From assembly GCF_030056795.1 (NCBI RefSeq), contig NZ_JASHKQ010000024.1, positions 1 through 45,629 of the forward strand: DNA of 45,629 nucleotides. The letters are read 5' to 3'. Source of the DNA: Rhodococcus sp. IEGM 1381. Its GTDB lineage: Bacteria > Actinomycetota > Actinomycetes > Mycobacteriales > Mycobacteriaceae. Positions 39,949 through 45,629 of this stretch are shown here, piece after piece; the stretch's first letter is position 1; each line of letters starts with the position of its first letter. The notes beneath the pieces were generated by a model. That model ran no database searches, was not told the origin of the DNA, and worked only from the letters and a program-made list of their open reading frames with translations. The position numbers and the translations under genes were made by a program.

Positions 39949-40599
39949 ATGGACGCCTTGTGGGATTTCATAGTCGGACGGCGACGGCAGTTGGCGATCG
40001 ACTCATATCTGCACGTGTCTGCCGTCGTGCAATGCGTGATCATCGCGACCATCATCGGCGTAGCCATCGGAATTCTCGTTTACCGCAGTCCCGCCGGATC
40101 TGCCGTCGCAACAGCCCTGGCGAGTACCGTGCTGACGATTCCGTCGTTCGCTCTGTTGGGTCTGCTCATTCCCATTTTGGGACTGGGCGTGCGACCGACC
40201 GTGACCGCTCTGGTCCTGTACTCACTGCTCCCGATAATTCGAAATACCGTGGTCGGGCTCGACTCCGTGAATCCGGCGGTCACCGATGCCGCCCGCGGAA
40301 TCGGGATGAGCCGCATTCTTGTCCTGCGGCGCATCGAGATCCCTCTCGCATGGCCCTCGATTCTGACCGGGATGCGAATCAGCACTCAGCTGGCCATGGG
40401 CATCCTTGCCATTGCTGCGTACGCCAAAGGCCCTGGCCTGGGCAACCTGCTGTTCTCCGGGCTGGCCCGAGTGGGCAGCCCGACCGCCGTCCCCCAGGCA
40501 CTGACCGGCACCATCCTCATCGTCCTGCTGGCGTTGATCCTCGATGGGATCTACGTCGTGATCGGCAAACTGACCACCTCGAGGGGTATCCGTGAGTGA
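39949..40599 (+). CDS. opuCB: Osmoprotectant ABC transporter permease (OpuCB/ProW type)
   Basis: A 216-residue inner-membrane permease with five or six helices (SAVVQCVIIATIIGVAIGIL, PSFALLGLLIPILGLGVRPT and LTGTILIVLLALILDGIYVV among them) and the EAA-type coupling loop (DAARGIGMSRILVLRRIEIP). It belongs to the glycine betaine/carnitine/choline importer family. The ATG at 39949 is preferred over an upstream one because AGAGGA lies 9 nt before it and the helices then start normally. It is the first gene of a four-gene operon: permease, ATPase, permease, binding protein. Its stop overlaps the ATPase start by 8 bp. Confidence 0.93.
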   Translation: MDALWDFIVGRRRQLAIDSYLHVSAVVQCVIIATIIGVAIGILVYRSPAGSAVATALASTVLTIPSFALLGLLIPILGLGVRPTVTALVLYSLLPIIRNTVVGLDSVNPAVTDAARGIGMSRILVLRRIEIPLAWPSILTGMRISTQLAMGILAIAAYAKGPGLGNLLFSGLARVGSPTAVPQALTGTILIVLLALILDGIYVVIGKLTTSRGIRE

Positions 40600-41815
40600 G
40601 AAAACAACCGTATCCGGCGTAGAAATCGTCCTGGAGAACGTGACCAAGAGCTACCCGGGCCAGAAGGACGCCGCCGTGGACAACGTGTCCATGACAATCC
40701 CCGCCGGCGAGGTCGTCGTCCTGGTCGGACCCTCGGGTTGCGGCAAAACGACGACTATGCGCATGATCAACCGACTGATCGAGCCGACGTCGGGCCGCAT
40801 CACCATCGGCGGTGAAGATGCACTGTCGATCAACCCGAACGAGCTGCGCCGCACCATCGGATACTCGATCCAGCAGGCAGGGTTGTTCCCACACATGACG
40901 ATTGCCGAGAACGTCGGCATGGTCCCGGGTCTGATCGGCTGGAAGAAACCTCGGATATCTGATCGAACAGACGAGATGCTGGACCTCGTCGGTCTCGATC
41001 CCGCGCTGTACCGGGAACGCTATCCCCGCCAGCTGTCCGGTGGCCAGCAGCAACGCGTGGGTGTTGCACGAGCGCTCGCTGCCGATCCCCCGGTACTGCT
41101 CATGGACGAACCCTTCGGTGCCGTCGACCCGATCACGCGCGGTCTGCTCCAGGACGAATTGATGCGCCTACAAGCCGAATTGGGCAAGACGATCGTCTTC
41201 GTCACTCACGACTTCGACGAAGCCGTCAAACTCGGTGATCGAATTGCCGTGCTGGGCAACCAATCCCGAATCCTCCAATTCGACACACCCGAAGCAGTTC
41301 TGGCGAATCCGGCGGACGACACCGTCGCCGGATTCGTCGGCTCGGGTGCAGCATTGAAGCAGTTGACGCTGATGCGTGTACGAGACATCGAATTGTCCGA
41401 CGTACCGGTCATGGGCGAGGACGAGTCGGTCGAGTCGATGAACACGGCACTCGGAAGAGACCCGGAAGCGTGGGGAATCATTCTCGACGCTCGTCGGCGA
41501 CCGATTCGGTGGACCGATCGTCGTCATCTCACCGACGCGAAGAGCTTGCGCGACGTCGGCGTGCCGATGGGGGAAATGGTGTCCACTCAGTCGACTCTGC
41601 AAGATGCTCTGGAAGCGCTTCTCGCGGAGGGCAACGCCACCGCAACGGTCACCGGTAAACGTGGTGAGTACGCCGGAACCATCACCATCGAGCAGCTGAT
41701 CGACACCATCAAGACCATTCGTTCGCAGCATGCTCACGACCATGACAACGACAGTGCGCAAGATCAGGCCTCGGACATTGCTCGCGACGACGTCGCTACA
41801 GGAAGCCCGTCGTGA
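40592..41815 (+). CDS. opuCA: Osmoprotectant ABC transporter ATP-binding protein with CBS-like tail
   Basis: A 407-residue ABC ATPase. Walker A GPSGCGKTT, the signature LSGGQQQRV, Walker B VLLMDEPFGA, the D-loop and H-switch (VFVTHDFDEA) are intact. After about residue 265 comes a CBS-pair-like regulatory region (VESMNTALGRDPEAWGIILD and STLQDALEALLAEGN), which in OpuA-type importers senses ionic strength or c-di-AMP. The extreme C-terminus is His/Asp rich (SQHAHDHDNDSAQDQAS). The GTG at 40592 overlaps the first permease; the stop overlaps the second permease start (GTGA). It powers uptake of compatible solutes; the substrate is not decided. Confidence 0.94.
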   Translation: MSEKTTVSGVEIVLENVTKSYPGQKDAAVDNVSMTIPAGEVVVLVGPSGCGKTTTMRMINRLIEPTSGRITIGGEDALSINPNELRRTIGYSIQQAGLFPHMTIAENVGMVPGLIGWKKPRISDRTDEMLDLVGLDPALYRERYPRQLSGGQQQRVGVARALAADPPVLLMDEPFGAVDPITRGLLQDELMRLQAELGKTIVFVTHDFDEAVKLGDRIAVLGNQSRILQFDTPEAVLANPADDTVAGFVGSGAALKQLTLMRVRDIELSDVPVMGEDESVESMNTALGRDPEAWGIILDARRRPIRWTDRRHLTDAKSLRDVGVPMGEMVSTQSTLQDALEALLAEGNATATVTGKRGEYAGTITIEQLIDTIKTIRSQHAHDHDNDSAQDQASDIARDDVATGSPS

Positions 41816-42621
41816 CGGCCTCCGCAGAGACTCCTGCCGTCGACGCGGCAGCGGACGACGATTTCGCGCGAACGGCGCAGCAGGCGGCCAAGCGCGCGGA
41901 GCGTATTCGGTTGCTGGTGCAACCCGCGATCATCTTGTTGGTCGTAGTCGCTTTGCTTTTATACACCTTCACCCGCGACCTGAGTGCCACTCAGAAGGAG
42001 ACATTGAACGCGAGCTACCTGCTCCAGAGAATGTCCGAGCACGTCGTCATCACCATTGTAGTCACTGCACTGGTGCTCGCCATCGCTGTCCCACTGGGAA
42101 TTCTCTTGACGCGCAAGGGCTATCGAAAATTGGCACCGATATTCATCGGTATCGCCAACATCGGGCAAGCTGCCCCGGCCGTGGGCTTGCTCGTATTGTT
42201 GTTTCTCGCGACGGGACGGACAGGCTTCTGGATCGGCGTCCTCCCCATCGCATTCTATTCACTGCTCCCTGTGCTGCGCAATACGATGCTCGGCTTCCAG
42301 CAAGTCGACCCGAGCTACATCGACGCCGCACGCGGACAGGGAATGTCGAACAATGGCATCCTGTGGCGCATTGAATTCCCACTCGCCGTGCCGTACATGC
42401 TGGCCGGCCTGCGCACGTCGCTGGTTCTGGCCGTCGGAACTGCCACCCTGAGCTTCCTGGTCGGGGCCGGTGGCCTCGGAACTCTGATCGACACCGGATA
42501 CAAGCTCTACCAACCACTGATACTCGTCGTAGGAGGTGTTCTCGCCGTGGCCCTCGCTTTGTTCGTCGATTGGTTGGGCGCCCTCGCCGAGGCCTACCTC
42601 GGACCGAAAGGACTCCGCTGA
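41812..42621 (+). CDS. opuCD: Osmoprotectant ABC transporter permease, second subunit (OpuCD type)
   Basis: A 269-residue permease, longer than its partner by an acidic/Ala-rich N-terminal tail (ASAETPAVDAAADDDFARTA). The helices follow (LVQPAIILLVVVALLLYTFT, HVVITIVVTALVLAIAVPLG and others), with the coupling loop DAARGQGMSNNGILWRIEFP, which mirrors that of the first permease. The two permeases form a heterodimer in the membrane. GTG 41812 overlaps the opuCA stop by 4 bp and the stop TGA shares its A with the next ATG, so the operon is translationally coupled. Confidence 0.93.
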   Translation: MTASAETPAVDAAADDDFARTAQQAAKRAERIRLLVQPAIILLVVVALLLYTFTRDLSATQKETLNASYLLQRMSEHVVITIVVTALVLAIAVPLGILLTRKGYRKLAPIFIGIANIGQAAPAVGLLVLLFLATGRTGFWIGVLPIAFYSLLPVLRNTMLGFQQVDPSYIDAARGQGMSNNGILWRIEFPLAVPYMLAGLRTSLVLAVGTATLSFLVGAGGLGTLIDTGYKLYQPLILVVGGVLAVALALFVDWLGALAEAYLGPKGLR

Positions 42622-43604
42622 TGCGGCGCACGACACGACAACTCATAGCTCTGTGTACGGTCGCCACGATTGCGCTGTCGGGTTGCGGCCTGCAGTCGGG
42701 CAGTGCAGTGCCGCTGTCCGTGGAACCCGGCAGCATCACACCTGTAGCGGGACTCGAGGGCGCGAAATTGATCGTCGGTTCGAAGGAATTCACCGAGCAG
42801 ATCATCTTGGGCTACATCCTCGAATTCGCTTTGGTGGCAGCCGGAGCCGACGTACGCGACCTCACCAACATTTCCGGATCCAACAGCACCCGCCAGGCAA
42901 TGATCTCCGGGCAAGTCGACGTCACGTACGAGTACACGGGTACCGCATGGATCAACTTCCTCGGAAACGAAACCCCCATCCCGGACGCGGCCAAGCAGTA
43001 CGAGGCCGTGCGCGACGCGGACGCCGCCAACAACCTCACCTGGGTCAACCCCGCACCGATGGACAACACGTACGCACTCGCAATGAATCAGGCAACGGCG
43101 GCCGCGACCGGCATCGAGACACTCTCGGACTACGCCGCGCTCGCCGAAACCGATCCGGCCGCGGCACAGACCTGCGTGGAGACCGAGTTCAATTCACGAC
43201 AGGACGGGTTTCCGGGTATGGCCGCTACCTACGGCTTCGACCCCAACGTCGTTCCGCGGCAGGTGTTGCAGGGCGGCATCATCTATCAAGCAACGGCCGA
43301 CGGTTCGCAGTGCACATTCGGTGAGGTGTTCACCACCGACGGCCGTATCAAAGGTCTGAACCTGGTCGTGATTCAAGATGACAAGAGCTTCTTTCCCCGC
43401 TACAACGCCACGGTCGTGATGCGCACGCCGATCGCCGAGCAATACCCGGAGATCGCCGAGGTCACCGCTCCGATCTCTGCGGCGTTGACGAACGACGAGA
43501 TCACCGAGCTCAACCGGCAGGTAGACATCGATGGCCGTGAGCCGGCCGAGGTCGCGCGCGACTGGATGGTGAAGCAGGGCTTCGTCACCGTAGGCAGTGA
43601 GTAG
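42621..43604 (+). CDS. opuCC: Osmoprotectant ABC transporter substrate-binding lipoprotein (OpuCC type)
   Basis: A 327-residue substrate-binding lipoprotein. It has a signal with lipobox ALSGC (Cys22) and a ProX/OpuAC-type domain starting KLIVGSKEFTEQIILGYILE. The family segment GSNSTRQAMISGQVDVTYEYTGTAWINFL is present. Aromatic residues that form the cation-pi cage for trimethylammonium solutes (several Tyr/Trp/Phe) occur in that region, but the substrate cannot be named. The ATG at 42621 overlaps the preceding stop. It ends 12 bp before the glnE stop on the other strand, with no room for a terminator. Confidence 0.93.
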   Translation: MRRTTRQLIALCTVATIALSGCGLQSGSAVPLSVEPGSITPVAGLEGAKLIVGSKEFTEQIILGYILEFALVAAGADVRDLTNISGSNSTRQAMISGQVDVTYEYTGTAWINFLGNETPIPDAAKQYEAVRDADAANNLTWVNPAPMDNTYALAMNQATAAATGIETLSDYAALAETDPAAAQTCVETEFNSRQDGFPGMAATYGFDPNVVPRQVLQGGIIYQATADGSQCTFGEVFTTDGRIKGLNLVVIQDDKSFFPRYNATVVMRTPIAEQYPEIAEVTAPISAALTNDEITELNRQVDIDGREPAEVARDWMVKQGFVTVGSE

Positions 43605-43616
43605 AGGGAGACGGGA

Positions 43617-45629
43617 CTAGTTCCCGCCGAAGGTCCGCTCCACCACGGCCTTGGCCCGACGCGTGACACGCAGGTAGTTGTCGAGGAACGCACCGGCGTC
43701 GCCGTCTTCCCAGCCCGCGACCTGCGCCACGGCGGACAGCACGGCACCCGGTGCAGGTAGCTGGTCGGTCGGTTTGCCGCGCACCAGGACCAGCGCGTTG
43801 CGGGCCTTGGTCGCGAGTATCCACGCCTCGCGCAGCAGTTCGACGTCGGTTTCGCTCATGAGTTCTGCCGCCCCGATCGCGTCCAGGGACTGCAGGGTCG
43901 AGGTGTTGTGCAGCGACAGAACCTTGTGCGCGTACCGCAGCTGGATGAGCTGGACGGTCCACTCGATGTCGGCAAGTCCCCCGCGCCCGAGCTTGGTGTG
44001 GGTAGCGGGGTCGGCACCCTTGGGCAGGCGTTCGGAATCGATACGCGCCTTGATGCGCCGGATCTCGCGGACCGCGTCGGCCGACACTCCACCCTCGGGG
44101 TAGCGCACTTTGTCGGCCATCAACAGGAACCGGATGCCGAGGTCTTGGTCGCCGGCCACCTGGTGCGCGCGCAGCAGAGCCTGCACTTCCCAGGCCTGGG
44201 CCCACTGCGAGTAGTACGCGGCGTACGACGACAGGGTGCGCACCACCGGTCCGCTCCGGCCTTCGGGTCGTAGGCCGGTATCTACTTCGAGCGGCGGGTC
44301 GGTGCTGGGCGCTCCCAGCAGTTTGCGGATGCGGTCGGCAATGGTGTTGGCCCACTTGACTGCAACGGTCTCGTCGATGCCCTCTACGGGTTCGCAGACG
44401 AACAGAACGTCCGCGTCGCTGCCGTAGCCGAGTTCGCCGCCGCCGAGGCGCCCCATGCCGATGACGGCCAGAGTTGCCGGTGCCGGTTCACCGCGCTCGA
44501 TCTCGCTGGCCCGAATGGCAGCGGCCAGCGCGGCATTGATGACGGCGGCCCAGACCGACGACAGCGCCCGGCACACCGCAGGCACGTCGAGCATGCCGAG
44601 GATGTCTGCCGACGCCACTCGGGCCAGCTCGTGTCGTCGCAGCGCCCTGGCCGCGTTGATCGCACGTACCGGGTCCTCGTAGCGGGCCGAGGAAGACAGG
44701 ATGGCGCGGTAGGTCTCTTCGGGCTCGACATCGAGTAGGCGCGGGCCGGTGGGCCCGTCTGCGAACAACCGAATGACCTCGGGGGCTTTGATCAACAGGT
44801 CCGGTACGTAGGCCGAGGATCCGAGCACGATCATCAACCGCTGAGCAACTGCGCCTTCGTCGCGCAACACGCGCAGGAACCACGTCTGCTCCCCAGCCGA
44901 TTCCGACAGTCGGCGGTAGTTCAGGAGCCCGGCGTCCGGGTCAGGGGTGTCGGCCAGCCACTCGAGCAGGGTAGGCAGCAGCACCGCTTGGATCTGGCCG
45001 CGCCGTGTGCCCGAGCCGACGAGTGCTTTCAGGTGACCCAGCGCAGTCTGCGGGGTCTGGTAGCCGAGGGCGGCGAGCTGACGCGTCGCCGCGTCGGGGG
45101 TGAGACGCACTGTCTCGGAGTCGAACTTGACAACCGAGTCCAGCAGCGGCCGGTAGAAGAGCTTCGCGTGCAGCCGCCTGATGCGCTGGGCGTTCCTCTT
45201 GATCTCGGCATTCAGCACACCGAGCGCGTCGCGATTGCCGTCCGGTCGCATGTGCGCCGAACGGGCCAGCCACCGCAGCGCTTCCTCGTCGTCCTGAGGA
45301 GGCAGGGTGTGCGTTCGCCGCATTCTCTGCATCTGCAGGCGGTGCTCGATCAGGCGGAGAAATTCGTAGGACGCCGTCAGATTCGCGGCGTCGTCGCGCC
45401 CGACGTATCCGCCCTCGGTGAGTGCCGTCAGTGCGTCGGTCGTACCGAGCACGCGCAGCGACTCGTCGGTTCGACCGTGCACCAATTGCAATAGTTGGAC
45501 GGCGAATTCGACGTCCCGCAGGCTGCCGCGTCCGAGTTTGATCTCGCGCTCGCGAAGCTCGGACGGCACCATTTCTTCGACCCGACGGCGCATCGCGCGC
45601 ACTTCCGGCACGAAGTCCTCGCGCTGACT
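43617..45629 (-). CDS. glnE: Bifunctional glutamine synthetase adenylyltransferase/deadenylase, partial
   Basis: The gene runs leftward from beyond the right edge; 670 residues are in the window and about 300 N-terminal residues are missing, judging by the roughly 994-residue mycobacterial enzyme. GlnE adds AMP to and removes AMP from the tyrosine of GlnA in response to nitrogen status. The C-terminal nucleotidyltransferase domain has its GxSDxD metal motif (LGYGSDADVLFV). The end of the N-terminal nucleotidyltransferase domain is visible in the first in-window residues (RGSLRDVEFAVQLLQLVHGR), and GRGGLADIEWTVQLIQLRYA is the equivalent helix of the C-terminal half. The internal repeat of the two halves is clear. 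It matches Rv2221c and converges on the Opu operon. Confidence 0.96.
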   Translation of the reverse strand, partial: SQREDFVPEVRAMRRRVEEMVPSELREREIKLGRGSLRDVEFAVQLLQLVHGRTDESLRVLGTTDALTALTEGGYVGRDDAANLTASYEFLRLIEHRLQMQRMRRTHTLPPQDDEEALRWLARSAHMRPDGNRDALGVLNAEIKRNAQRIRRLHAKLFYRPLLDSVVKFDSETVRLTPDAATRQLAALGYQTPQTALGHLKALVGSGTRRGQIQAVLLPTLLEWLADTPDPDAGLLNYRRLSESAGEQTWFLRVLRDEGAVAQRLMIVLGSSAYVPDLLIKAPEVIRLFADGPTGPRLLDVEPEETYRAILSSSARYEDPVRAINAARALRRHELARVASADILGMLDVPAVCRALSSVWAAVINAALAAAIRASEIERGEPAPATLAVIGMGRLGGGELGYGSDADVLFVCEPVEGIDETVAVKWANTIADRIRKLLGAPSTDPPLEVDTGLRPEGRSGPVVRTLSSYAAYYSQWAQAWEVQALLRAHQVAGDQDLGIRFLLMADKVRYPEGGVSADAVREIRRIKARIDSERLPKGADPATHTKLGRGGLADIEWTVQLIQLRYAHKVLSLHNTSTLQSLDAIGAAELMSETDVELLREAWILATKARNALVLVRGKPTDQLPAPGAVLSAVAQVAGWEDGDAGAFLDNYLRVTRRAKAVVERTFGGN

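Overview
The window is a high-GC actinobacterial chromosome segment, most likely from Rhodococcus or a close relative (this assignment is inference). The gene order follows the Mycobacterium tuberculosis block from Rv2185c to Rv2221c almost gene for gene: SRPBCC proteins, fadD15, pimB, ripC, an exonuclease/GIY-YIG protein, trpD, ctaE-qcrCAB, ctaF/ctaC, asnB, adoK, the IscA-like gene, glycerate kinase, a DUF3043 gene, cobT/S, ilvE, gcvT, pepA, dlaT, lipB, lipA, a DUF4191 gene, an RDD gene, glnA and glnE. It is core genome, with a few lineage-specific insertions and losses. Both end genes are cut by the window.

Layout. Bases 1-7.3 kb hold envelope functions: two SRPBCC proteins, a long-chain acyl-CoA synthetase, the PIM mannosyltransferase PimB', a membrane-anchored HExxH peptidase-like protein and two NlpC/P60 peptidoglycan hydrolases. 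The second hydrolase sits behind what reads as a cyclic di-AMP (ydaO-yuaA) riboswitch. Bases 7.6-11.8 kb carry a small Cys-rich protein, the DEDDh exonuclease/GIY-YIG fusion ending in a 32-bp tandem repeat, a stand-alone AsnC-type effector domain, trpD and an unknown gene. Bases 12-18.7 kb encode the bc1-aa3 respiratory supercomplex: ctaE-qcrC-qcrA-qcrB on the plus strand and ctaC-ctaF on the minus strand, with a small XRE regulator between them.

Bases 18.9-28.9 kb hold asnB, adenosine kinase-like, erpA-like and glycerate kinase genes, a cobU-cobT-cobS cobalamin group behind a DUF3043 membrane protein, ilvE and gcvT. Bases 29-36.8 kb hold pepA, a 113-residue unknown, dlaT (two lipoyl domains), a TIGR01777 epimerase-like protein, lipB, lipA and a DUF4191 membrane protein. 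LipB and LipA make the lipoyl cofactor carried by DlaT, and the GcvT glycine cleavage system also depends on it.

Bases 36.9-45.6 kb hold an RDD protein, glnA (type I glutamine synthetase with its adenylylation tyrosine) and, converging from the far end, glnE, which adenylylates GlnA. Between them lie a diverged second copy of the glnA 3' end, a small secreted orphan protein and a complete OpuC-type osmoprotectant ABC transporter. This is the only clearly accessory stretch.

No CRISPR array, tRNA, rRNA, insertion sequence or prophage was seen. The observations most worth a second look are the glnA 3'-end duplication scar with its orphan gene, the 32-bp repeat that supplies the nuclease stop codon, a 42-bp perfect palindrome between erpA and adoK, the His/Asn/Gly repeat tail on QcrB, the riboswitch, and a recurrent TANNNT-6/7-nt-start geometry that points to many leaderless mRNAs.
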